NCBI RefSeq assembly: GCF_963675165.1
Contig: NC_087382.1
Location: 1,860,001 to 1,924,000 of the forward strand
DNA length: 64,000 nt
Origin: Halichondria panicea
Lineage: Eukaryota > Porifera > Demospongiae > Suberitida > Halichondriidae
Direction of reading: 5' to 3'
Both the position numbers and the translations under genes were made by a program. The notes below the pieces were generated by a model. That model was not told the DNA's origin. It did not search any database and worked only from the letters and a program-made list of their open reading frames with translations. Positions 37,132 to 47,806 of this stretch are shown piece after piece (position 1 is the stretch's first letter; the number at the start of each line of letters is the position of its first letter).

Positions 37132-38799
37132 ATGAGGCAGCTCAAGTTACAAGTGCTGCTCTCCACGTTATTATCGTATCTTTCGGTGGTTATTGGGCAA
37201 TCGTGCAATTTCAGCCCCAACCCAAACGCTCAGTGCCTCCCTGTACTAAACAACGTCTGCAAGACTGTCGGCTACAACATGACATCACTACCAAACTTAT
37301 TCAATCACTCGACACAGCAAGAAGCCGAAGCATTTTTTAACAAAATAGCACCCATATTTCATACGAGCTGCTCCGTATATTTAGCTCACTTTCTCTGCTC
37401 TGCAACACACCCTATCTGTTTTCCGAATCAGTTTCAACAAATTCATCCGTGCCGAGAGTTGTGCACGGCTGTGAGAGAAACCTGTATACCCACCCTTCGT
37501 CAGATCGGCCTAGAATGGCCGGATGAACTCGACTGTACTCTTTACAGCTCCTACCAGGACTCCCTGTGTGTGTGGACTCAGGCCAACCCGTGCAGCACGA
37601 TGGGAAGATCGATGAACGAAGATAATCGAGTTATTGTCAATAGAGTGAACGTGAATTGCTCCGGACGCCTTGTCAAACTTCAGAATTCAAGTAATTATGA
37701 TTTCGGAAGTGTGAAGCATTGTACCGAGCCTTGCAGTGGTGTGTATTTTGACCAGGAGAAGCAAGAGATTCTGTTGATTTGGATCACTATCATCAGTTTG
37801 ATCACTCTCCTCGTGTGCGTGATTATTTTTCTCACTTTCATATTCAACTATAGAAAAATCCCAAACCTCGAGACTCCTATCTACTATATTGCAGTTTGCT
37901 ATGGCATCTCTTCGTTAACCTATGTCATTTCGATAACTATTGGCAAAGAATCTATCATCTGCAATACGGAATTTAAAAATCAGCATAACGAGAGTGCCCT
38001 ACTCACGAATGCGCAAGACCACCCCCTGTGTTTGATTCTATTCTGTGTTCTCTATTATTCGATTCTTTGCACCTGGTCTTGGTGGGTGATTTGTAGCCTT
38101 CAATGGCTTATAACATCTCTCAAGTCCACGAACATGTCAACCAAATGGAAGATATGTTTTCACATAATTGCATGGTGCATTCCGCTTGTATTCACTCTGA
38201 CAGCACTCTCACTGGGTCATGTTGCCGGAGATGCCACTGTTAAAACCTGCTGGATTGAAAAGCACTATGAATTACCATTTCTTGTTGCTCCATTGTCGAC
38301 TGCTGTGGTTATATGTTCCGTCGTTCTTGTTGTGTGTTTTGCACGAGTCGTTAAACTTCAGAAATCCAAGAAACCTGAATCAGATATCGCAAAAATAAGT
38401 GCTTTAACTTTGGTCCGTGTTGGGCTCTACTGTACAGTCTATTTGATTCCTATGGGACTCTTGTTATGTGCCTATTTCTACGAGTTTTGGTACAGAGAAG
38501 AATGGGAGATACAGTATTTGAAGTGTGTGAATTCAGCAGCTAGTAACTGTGAAAATAGCGGCTCTCCCGTTTATGCAATCTTCATGATAAAAATAGCGTC
38601 TATGTTGAGTATGGGAACTGTGTCTTTGTTGTGGATACTCAGATCTGATTTGATAACAATCTGGAGGAAATTTTGTTGCTTTTGCACTACAAATGTGCCC
38701 GAACATAACATTGTTTATACACCAAATGGAAGGTATACACCAACCTTTCAGCTTCATCATGCCATGGATTACCCCACTTCTAGTGATTCGTCTGTTTGA
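37132..38799 (+). CDS. Frizzled receptor (single exon, no KTxxxW)
   Basis: Wnt-type receptor of 555 aa in one exon. Signal peptide at residues 1-22 (ending VVIGQ). Frizzled cysteine-rich domain at about 24-150 with the expected spacing (CNF, QCLPVLNNVC, FLCSATHPIC, HPCRELC, LDC). Seven membrane segments follow from about residue 212 (ILLIWITIISLITLLVCVII), with family features YYIAVCYGISSLTYV, the TWSWWVICSLQW segment of TM3 and SLGHVAGD in extracellular loop 2. The juxtamembrane motif KTxxxW, which binds Dishevelled in canonical Frizzleds, is replaced by DLITIW (Trp-511 kept, Lys and Thr lost). Several N-glycosylation sequons occur in the ectodomain. The C-terminal tail is short (44 aa after Trp-511). 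Whether it signals through Dishevelled is open. Confidence 0.93.
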   Translation: MRQLKLQVLLSTLLSYLSVVIGQSCNFSPNPNAQCLPVLNNVCKTVGYNMTSLPNLFNHSTQQEAEAFFNKIAPIFHTSCSVYLAHFLCSATHPICFPNQFQQIHPCRELCTAVRETCIPTLRQIGLEWPDELDCTLYSSYQDSLCVWTQANPCSTMGRSMNEDNRVIVNRVNVNCSGRLVKLQNSSNYDFGSVKHCTEPCSGVYFDQEKQEILLIWITIISLITLLVCVIIFLTFIFNYRKIPNLETPIYYIAVCYGISSLTYVISITIGKESIICNTEFKNQHNESALLTNAQDHPLCLILFCVLYYSILCTWSWWVICSLQWLITSLKSTNMSTKWKICFHIIAWCIPLVFTLTALSLGHVAGDATVKTCWIEKHYELPFLVAPLSTAVVICSVVLVVCFARVVKLQKSKKPESDIAKISALTLVRVGLYCTVYLIPMGLLLCAYFYEFWYREEWEIQYLKCVNSAASNCENSGSPVYAIFMIKIASMLSMGTVSLLWILRSDLITIWRKFCCFCTTNVPEHNIVYTPNGRYTPTFQLHHAMDYPTSSDSSV

Positions 38800-40105
38800 T
38801 ACCACCTGTTTAAAGAATCTCCCTATCTGAGGGGAGGACTGTGAATTGTGATGCTATCATGTCATCAACCAAACTCTTTGAAACTCACTCCCTCAGAATT
38901 CAGGCTCTTTATCGTGGGGCAAATATGAATATGCTTTATGGTCATGTTGTTTTATTGTTCACTACCACTTGAGGGTTACCGCAAGTGTGTACTCAAAGTC
39001 AATCAACTGTTAATGTGAATGTGCCAGATAAGAGATGTGTATGCATGGCCAGGGCTAAACTGCATGTGTAATGTGTTCACTGCTAGTGGACCAACAAATG
39101 CAATGATTATATTATTATTAGCCGGCCTGCATGATTAGTCTGTATTTTGTTTTATGAATGATTTTGTGAAAGTGTTTTGGTTACAAGAGCCAATTGTATA
39201 AGGGTGGGTATACCCTGAGGGGAAACACTTAGCTAATAGTATTCCGTATAAATATGTACATGCATCATAATTATAGCAATTGTTTGTTTGTTCAAAGAGA
39301 TCGAGCTTATAATGTATATATTCACATGTGATAGCTAAGCCTCATTAATCTGAGTTTGACAATAAGGGCATGACACAACGGGTACTAAGGCTGTCTCTTG
39401 ATTATAGCAAGCAATTTTAACATGTACTACCATGTGCTACTGGTACTGGTACTATATGCCTATAATTATAATAGGCATGTAGATGCATGTAGTTACTGTA
39501 GGTACATTACTGGAAAAGTGGTAAAAATTTAATTAGGTATACTAAGGCTGTCTTTGATTATAGCAATTTCAACATGTACTAACTATGTGCTGCTGGTACT
39601 ACCTATATGTAGAAATAGAGCAGTCTAAACACGAGTCAACATTAATTTTATGCAATAATTGAAAACACACACTATACTGCACTGTCAATCCTATATGTAC
39701 AACCTACTGATAGGTACGATAACCTTACGGGAAAAGGAGTAAAAATTTAATTACCAAAAATCCAGCATACAACGATTATAACGTGTTTTGTGTCACACTA
39801 GCTTACAGCTTGCAATTAAGGGTTTAGCAGAAAATTGTCTATCCAGTTAGCCCTGGGGCAAGCTGTGAGGTGCAGCTAAAGGGTGATTGGCTTTGACTAT
39901 GAAAGGGCGTGCGACAGTAGTGCCACAGAGAAGGGTGAGAAAAGTCACAGGAAGAATGGAATGCAGAGGTTAATAGTTTCTTTCACACTTTTGACAGCAC
40001 TTGAATAAGGATAAACTACACCAATCTTCACTCCTTCTCACAGTGAGGGTCAGATTTTCAAGTATCTTCTCTCTGGGCTCTCTCTCCATCTCTCAGAGCT
40101 GAAGA
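38800..40105. other. Intergenic stretch with a local duplication
   Basis: No coding sequence seen. Two related units at about 39380-39450 and 39538-39605 share actaaggctgtct, ttgattatagcaa and aacatgtacta. The stretch 39650-39710 resembles the loop of the foldback element at 7886-8329. The Frizzled 3' end and the T-box promoter must lie here. Confidence 0.5.
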
Positions 40106-42006
40106 ATGGATTCTCCCTCCGACCCTCACCAGCTCCCTCCATACTTAAGGCCCTACAGCTATCCTGCTGGTGGGCACAGCTATGGCTACTACTACCCTCC
40201 TTCCTCCTCTCAAGCTTCAGCAATGAGAACCCGCGGTGAAGATGGCAGCGAGCCACCAAGAAAGCGCATGGCAACGGGAGCTGGCTACTGTCCTCCCCCG
40301 CAGCACGCAAATCTCTTCAGACCAGTCGACTTCGATGCTCCAGCGGTGAGCGCAAGGTTGGTTGGCCACAGAGCTAGGAGAATGCCTGTAACACCAACAG
40401 GTTCAAACTGCTCTGAGGAAGACAGCTGGTCGCAGGAGGCCAGTGGTACCCAGGCGGTGATGGGGAAGGACTCTACGTACAACAAGGAGGGCATCACCAT
40501 CGGTCTCCAGGAAGCAGATTTGTGGCATTCCTTCGCCAGTGTCGGTAACGAGATGATCGTTACTAAGCCTGGAAGGTACGTCGCCTATTCGTATAAAGAT
40601 TTGCATTTACGGCCTTACTTTATAATAATAATTGTAGTAGAACCGTAATTCATTCTGATCGTATAATATACAGTCATACGTAGTATAAAATAGCGATCTA
40701 TAGTTGAACAGTATTGGCGGTCTTTTGGGTGATAATTGTGAGGATGCATTTCTCCTCATTTACATATTAAAAGTGTCGATAGATTGAATTCCACTTACAT
40801 GTGATCACGATTATCACCTCTTCTCTCTCTTTCTCTCCTCGATCTGCAGACGCATGTTCCCATCTCTTCTCGTCAGTATAAGAGGCTTGGAACTGAATGC
40901 CAACTACTCCATCTCCCTAGGAATTAAAGCAGCCGATAAGTACCGCTACAAATTCCTCGGCATGCGTTGGGTGCCGATGGGGGAGTCGGAGATCGTGCAA
41001 GACGAGTCTCGCCAAGTGTATCACCATCCCAACAGCCCTAAGAGTGGTGCCTTCTGGATGAAGAAACCTATCAGCTTCAAACCTTGCAAGATCACCCACA
41101 ACACTCACTCAAAGCATGGAAATGTAACTTATTACTGCCTCCCCCCCCCCTCCCCCCCCTCCGTCCCCACTATCTCCATTCTCACCAACAAGCAGTTAAT
41201 TAAGATGAAAATTGCAGCCTTAAATCTTGAGTAGAATTGTATGCATCACCAAACCTTGTGAAGACCTGAACTGCACTCAATCTTTTCCCTATACTTTTAG
41301 AAGCTTTTCCTATTTAGTATAAATTAGCTCTACACTAATTATGAGAGAAGGCATTTGTATAATAACTACAAGTTGTTTCATTAACATGTTATTTCCCTGT
41401 TCAGATTCTCCTCCATACAATGCATAAATATGTGCTGAGTGTTATAGTCAAGAAGATCGGAGTTGTTGAGTCAGAGACGATCATCGTGCTCACTGCCACA
41501 GAGTTTATCACCGTGACAGCCTACCAGAATTCTAAGCTCACTCTGCTCAAAATCAACAACAATCCGTTTGCTAAAGGATTTCGTGAGAGAGAGTTGCTCC
41601 CAGGCTGGGACGGAGGCAGTGTTGCCATGCCATCCATCCACCCCAGCATGCCGTGGTTCAACCCGTCCATGCTCGGCTATCAACAAGAGTTGCCTAGTAA
41701 GTTTGTTGCCTGGTAAGTTACAGTTATGAGTTAAAAGCATATTGTATAATTATGTGTATAATTAAAGCTATCAACAAGTACAGCTAGTAAATTAAAATGA
41801 TATCTATCTTTGCAGGTGTTGCCTCCTTCACACCGAGTGATTCCTCGGCCAGCTCTCCCAGTCCCGCCCACTCGATTGCCCCCTCCCCGGCTCACGCCCA
41901 CGACTTCATGCCGCTCACCTATCCCTATGTCCTCTCCAGAGACCAGAACATCACCACGCCAACGATGATGTCAGAGCTGACGGAAGAGATAGCAGAATCC
42001 CCTTGA
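40106..42006 (+). CDS. T-box transcription factor, divergent
   Basis: DNA-binding developmental regulator, about 408 aa. Exons: 40106-40575, 40850-41123, 41405-41696, 41816-42006; phases agree. The N-terminus is Pro/Ser/Tyr-rich with a basic stretch (PPRKRM). The T-domain starts near residue 129: [58 protein letters not shown], and [20 protein letters not shown] followed by NPFAKGFRE. Core contact motifs of the family are intact. The HxFPET block before TEF is replaced by [11 protein letters not shown], and the MD(F/I)V segment by LGIKAAD, so I cannot assign it to Brachyury, Tbx2/3 or Tbx4/5; a sponge-specific class is possible. The C-terminus is Ser/Pro-rich. Confidence 0.92.
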
Positions 42007-42339
42007 AAACAGATGACGACGCTTTCTAAACATTTTTCTTTTATAAGCATCGTATTGCCTTGTACTATAATTTGTAGAATATAACGCTGCTCTCTAACGA
42101 ACTGGACTTGCCAAATTTACTACTCTATCGAACTCTAAAGACTTACTATTGAAATCGAACACCTCTAGACACATTTACTACTGAAATTGAACAAACCGTT
42201 AGACATTACTACTGAAATTGAACATCTCTAGACTTACTTGAAATTGAACTATAAAGACATTTTTGCTTCGTATCACTTTATACTGTTATTGTGCGTCTAC
42301 AATCTTTTTTTTCTCACAATAATTGTATGAACGAACAAC

Positions 42340-42345
42340 AATAAA
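42340..42345 (+). terminator. Polyadenylation signal of the T-box gene
   Basis: AATAAA lies 334 bp after the T-box stop codon and only 30 bp before the stop codon of the convergent ankyrin gene (42376), so the two transcripts probably end very close together or overlap at their 3' ends. Confidence 0.55.
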
Positions 42346-42375
42346 ATTTTTGCATAATTATAGTCTCTATCTAAT

Positions 42376-44614
42376 TTAAATAGCAGAGTCTTTCAGCGAA
42401 GGCATCGGATTGGTCCATCGAGGCCTTGTAGTGGTAGGACTCCCCTTAGGGGAAACACTGCTCTCAGGTACATTGTCAGTGTGGTGAGTTGGACTGGAGC
42501 CGTTGCTTAGCGATGGAAGTGTGGTAGTCTGGTTAGTTTGGTTCTTTAGTTTACGCTGGATTTTCGGTGTGAGATTATCAGCTTTTAGTTCTTGTCGTAT
42601 TGCCGCCATTGAGCCGGGGTTTAGAAGACTCTCAGTTACAAGTTCCGTGATGGAGCGTCTCTCAACGCTAATTCTTCTTTCAGCACTAGAGTCGATGCTG
42701 CATTTTTTCTGTGCTGGCTTATGGTTCTTTTTCGATGTTTTGGGACTTGTGTTGTCTTGTATAGACACTAAGTCTGAATACGATGCACTTCTTTTTGCTT
42801 CACTCTTCACCACGGCAAATATGTCTTTGTTCTTTACTCTCTTTTCTTTTGTTGGAGGAGGGGTCGCCAATGTTTCCATTATCAATGGTGGTGAATTAAT
42901 TGATCGCTTTAGAAGAGCTTGCAATTCATTAACTTTTTCATCGAGAGTTTTCAACTTTTGTCTAGATTTGTCTAATTCTTGATCTTTTGACTTCTCCAAC
43001 TTGACAAGAGCTTCTTTGTTCATTTCTCGCTCCTTCTCAAGCGTTTGCTCGTGCTGGGTAGCTGCTATCGACAGTTGTTCTTGAGAGTTCCTCAATTGAC
43101 CTTCCAGTGCGGATATTCTGAGTCCCAGATTCTCTGATTCCTATGTATCAGTTAAAAAAGAATTCAGACATGTAATGACTACATGCTAAAACACTACTAT
43201 ATACTACAACATTTTAATTATGGGACGTCATGCACTTTCCGCTTGATTTACTTCTCTTCAAATATATACATGCAGCCTCACAAGAAACAAACCTTTGAGA
43301 CGGCTGCTTGCAGGACATCGATACACTCGCTTTGTCTCTCCTCTCGGGCCAAGTCAAGTGCCGTCTTTCCATTTTTACTTTCTGCCAAAACGTTGGTGCC
43401 ACTACGAATCAACATGGTCACCACTGCCGACTGGCCCTTCCACGCAGCTATGTGCAGAGCTGACAATCCAATCTGAGGTATAATAATAATTATTAATAGC
43501 AGATCAGCAGTGTAATTTCATAGCAGAAGATCCATAATAAACAATAGTGAGGCTTATAGCTGCTACTGCATGGTGTGTACTATACAGCGAATGGTTGGAT
43601 ACTATTATTGTACGCAGCATTGAGCCTGCAAAATGATCAGAATTCTAGACTTACAGAAGTAGTGGCATTCATTTCACATCCGATAGCAATAAGAATGCTA
43701 GCCAACTGGAAGTGGCCATTGGAGCAAGCACACATGAGACAAGACCATCCATCCTTCGTGATTGCCTTTACTGAAGCACCCATTGATAGCAGTAGCAGAG
43801 CCAGGCTAGTGTGACCCTCCGTGCAGGCATCATGAAGAGCTGTCAGTCCTCTCTGGAGAATAATGGGAAGAGAGTGGTGGATATAGGTGGGAAGAGTGGA
43901 CAGAGAGTGGTGGGTAGTGGGGGAGAAAGGGGGAGACTAAGAGTGAGGAAAGTGGGTGATACAGAGTAGCCTGGATAGAATGTGGGAGAATTGGAGGATA
44001 TATAGCTAGTGGGAAAGGAAAGGATTGTTTGTGTTAATTAGAGAGCTGACAAACAACATCATTTGCACCACTTAAGGCAACAAACAATTGGCACAACATA
44101 TTGACATCACCCATTAGATAGCTGTACACATCTCAGCCTGTGAATATCCTTACCTTGTTGGTGGCGTTTATGTTGACTTTGTTGCTTTGCAGGATCACCA
44201 GAGCAGTCTCATAATGGCCGTACAAGCAAGCCAGTTGAAGGCAGTTCCTACCATGCTGCATAGAAAGGAAACAGTATAGCTTAAGTAGTGAGCTATAAGC
44301 TAAAAAGGTGTAGTCAATCATAGCTATAGAAATTTAGGATTATACATGTAATATATACCTAGCTACTAGCCACCTAGCAGAGAACATAGAGTCATCTCTT
44401 GATGCATGAGTATACACTGTAAGCTTACCCTGTCCACTGTGTCCTGAGGGGGGTGAGCCCCGCCCCTCTTTGCTATTGCCTCCAGCACTACTGATGTCTG
44501 TCCCTTCCTAGCTGCCACTAGCAGTCCACTCACGATTGGAGACTCTATCTTATTGGCATGAGCGTGGATCTCCTCCGAGATATAGCCCTTGCCACTGGCT
44601 TTCTTTGCTTCCAT
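42376..44614 (-). CDS. Ankyrin-repeat / coiled-coil protein
   Basis: Intracellular protein of about 476 aa; five exons: 44614-44429, 44255-44154, 43852-43655, 43472-43293, 43140-42376, all joined in phase 0. Roughly four to five ankyrin repeats occupy residues 30-220 (LLVAARKGQTSVV, NCLQLACLYGHYETAL, GLTALHDACTEGHTSLA, SCLMCACSNGHFQLA, GLSALHIAAWKGQSAV, TALDLAREERQSE). Exon borders fall at repeat borders. Then comes a coiled coil of about 90 residues (TLEKEREMNKEALVKLEKSK) and a basic, Ser/Thr/Pro-rich tail without recognised domain, ending SLKDSAI. Ankyrin repeats indicate protein binding; the partner is unknown. It is convergent with the T-box gene and head-to-head with the ankyrin/ZU5 gene. 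Confidence 0.88.
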
Positions 44615-45381
44615 TTCTCTACAAAATATAATATGAAGCTTCGTGCTTGTTTAGTAGTTGTGGTTAAGTTTGAACACCCACTTGTAATTAATCATTTGTG
44701 ACGTGGTGGTCTAGACCAGAAACAAAACAACAGCTTTATATCTATGGACGTCATTATTATTTCGTAGTGCTGACTCTGCTAAGCTGAACAAACTGACCAT
44801 CTGGCGACAAGCCCTGAAAGCTGTTAGGACAGAGAAGCAAAGAATGAGATCCAAGTAACCAGGAGTGAGTTTTAAACAGTGTTTGTGTGTGTGTGTGTTT
44901 GTTTGACTACAATTTAATATATTATTGCTACTGCCACTATTTTTATATATTGGTAGCTAGTTTGTATTGAAGTGTGTAGGTAGATTTAGTAGTTGTGTCT
45001 ATGGTCTGTGCTGGGCCTAATGGTGCACTATGTTTTATTATAATCATGAGCTTTTGTTATCCTGAGCATCTTTTGTTAACGGTCTGTAATAGTAACACTA
45101 ATGGAGTTAGGTCAGGGTCTCATACAGGTATTAGAGGGGGGTCGTGCTTTTGAAAAGTAACCAGAACATTTTACTAGTTAACACCTAACCCTAAAAAAAG
45201 TTTAATATTTCAATACCTGTTTAATAGTATGTAACATTTAATTTATCGGCTATGGACACTCAGTCATACAACTAGTAACCTGAATGCAAATTTTAGGGGG
45301 GGGGGATTGGAGCCAGATTCTCCCCCCCTGTATGACATCCTGTAGGTGACGCTGTAATAAATGAGTAGTGCGTTGGCTGTG

Positions 45382-45545
45382 TACTGTAAGCAGGTATATT
45401 TCGAGGGTATAAACTTTTGCGGAATAGCGGCCTTTTTGCAGCATGCATGCATGTGATATTCATTCGTGGGTATAAATGTTTGCGAGCTTAATCAGAGAAA
45501 ACCGCGAACATTTATACCCTCGAAATATACCCGCTATATACGGTG
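45382..45545. mobile_element. MITE with gtatatttcgagggtata arms
   Basis: The left arm at 45382 (gtactgtaagcaggtatatt, then tcgagggtataaac) and the right arm ending near 45545 (gtttataccctcgaaatata-like, then cccgctatatacggt) are imperfect inverted repeats over about 40 bp. The outer right end read outward is accgtatatagcgggta, resembling the CCGTAT termini of the other hairpin elements here. Confidence 0.8.
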
Positions 45546-45629
45546 GTATCAAGAGTGTCCTGACGGTATGTCAGTAGTTGGTTGTGACTCTGTTTCCTGT
45601 ATAAGTGCTAATACTAACAAGATCTACAT

Positions 45630-45631
<2 letters not shown>

Positions 45632-45670
<39 letters not shown>

Positions 45671-45704
45671 ACACACACACACACCACACACACACACACA
45701 CACA

Positions 45705-45741
<37 letters not shown>

Positions 45742-45752
45742 CACACACACCC

Positions 45753-45835
<83 letters not shown>

Positions 45836-45866
45836 CACACACACCCCACACACACCCCACACACAC
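45632..45866. repeat. Compound (CA)n / CACACCC microsatellite
   Basis: About 235 bp made almost entirely of CA with regular CC and CT interruptions and a terminal run of cacaccc units. Long HTHT and VCVC frames here are artefacts. Confidence 0.95.
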
Positions 45867-46742
45867 TAGAAATTTCCCTGTAACTAATAGTTATGGACCT
45901 TCCAAAAAATACTGTAGTTATTAGGCCATTCCTCCCATGCATGCACACCCTAGCTGCACAGTCACTCCTAGAGCTTGTGTTGATATGTATACTGGGTGCA
46001 GTATTAGTGGCTATTGGAATCTATTGATATCTGCAAACAATTCTACCTTTTGATCTGTCTATTGCAACACTAATTGAATACATGCAAGTCAGTTCAGCAA
46101 GTTATTTAATAGGTGGTCTTGTAATTGTACTGAGTATCTGGTTTCAGTATTAATGATGATCTTTGTACAAGCCTCATCATGTTTATTGCAAGTTGTTAAG
46201 TATTAAAGTTAGTTAGGTCACTGTGGGGTTTAGTGGTTAATAGTATAAGTCTTCTCTAACCTCCATGGGGATTGTGTTGCCAGTGGAAACATAGAACACC
46301 TTACTATACCTTTATAACTTTATGTATGTACTATATAATGTGCTTATAATTATAGCAAGTGCAGTATAAACAGTATTTGATACTGCATTTGGAATTTGTA
46401 AAATGCAACTACACTGTAGTGACTGGAGTGACTGTACTTGAGATAAGAGTAACTAGTGTTAGTTGTACAAACCACTTCACTACTCTGTTACACTTGTCTC
46501 AAGTAGATGCTACAATTTCCTATATTGCCCATTGCCCCAGTGGAGCTGCAAAGCACATGAAGTAATCATTTGCTTAACCTCTGAACATGTTCCTACTTTA
46601 ACACTGTTGTGTTGTTGGGAATACAATAATAGTTTTAATTATGATTTGCTGTAATGTGACATGTACTGTTCTCATTCACAGATTAGTACAACCATATCTT
46701 CATTTCTTTCTCTACCAATCACCACTTATCTTACCAGTCAGA

Positions 46743-47756
46743 ATGGCTAGTAACGTAATTGAAATGAAGAATCTCTCATCTAAAGAACGGATTAAAGCCA
46801 GTCACGGTCGGGGGCAGCAAAAAACAACAGGTCGATCAGACAAGGAGAGAACTGAAGTAGACGCTAAATTGTAAGTTGAAAAACGAGTGTGTGTATTTGT
46901 AGCTAGAGCACTCCCTCCCCACACACACACACACACACACACACACATCACGCCCACTCACACACACACCGCCCACACCACACAGGGCACGGCTACTCAC
47001 TGTGTGTGGCTCGGGTACTAAACAACAGCTACTGGAGCTACTCAAGGACACAGACATCATCAACAAAAAAATCAAGGTCAGAAAAAATTCCATCTCAAGA
47101 CATGCAATTTTTAAGTTGCTATGTTTTTTCTTCTTAGGGTACCACACTGCTACATGAAGCGTGTTACCATGGTAACCTGGAGTGTGTCAAGGCGCTCATG
47201 AAAACCGGGGCCTGCCCCACCATCTGGGACGTGGTGCGTTGCCATAGCAATATAATTAGATTGTGGGGATTCCCACTCTCAATGTTTAACATAATGAAGG
47301 TTCTGTTTTCTCACTTTCTGAACCTACACCTACTAGTATTGCAGTGTTATGTTGTCCAATCCACCCACACTCACACACTCTCACACCACACACACCCACA
47401 CAGAGGGGCTACACACCCGCACACTCTGCTGCCTACAACAACCACCTCTCTTCACTACAAGTGGTCCTGGACTTCAACCCACCCTCCACCACGAACTCTG
47501 CTAAAGCCACTCCCAACACTCTCTCTAAAGACAAGGAATCTCTTCTACATATCACGTGTTTTCGAGGCCACCTCAAGTTAGCGCAGTTTCTTGTGTTTAG
47601 GGAAGCCAATTTAGGAGTAACGGATTGCCATGGTAACTCAGTATTGCACTACGCGGCTGGTTCGGACAGTGGAGTCCTCGTGAAGTGGCTGATTGATCAG
47701 TTGTCGGAGGAAGTGGAGAATGCCGTCAACGCTAGGAACAAGGTGTGTGTGTGTGT

Positions 47757-47806
<50 letters not shown>

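Larger units (their letters stand above)
44615..46742. other. Bidirectional intergenic stretch between two ankyrin genes
   Basis: About 2.1 kb between divergent start codons. It contains a MITE (45382-45545), a very long CA-rich tract (45632-45866) and otherwise AT-rich DNA. No other gene is supported. Confidence 0.5.

Noticed and set aside
42503-42982. 159-aa plus-strand hydrophobic frame
   Set aside because: Antisense to the coiled-coil/tail exon of the ankyrin protein; hydrophobicity reflects complement of Lys/Glu codons.
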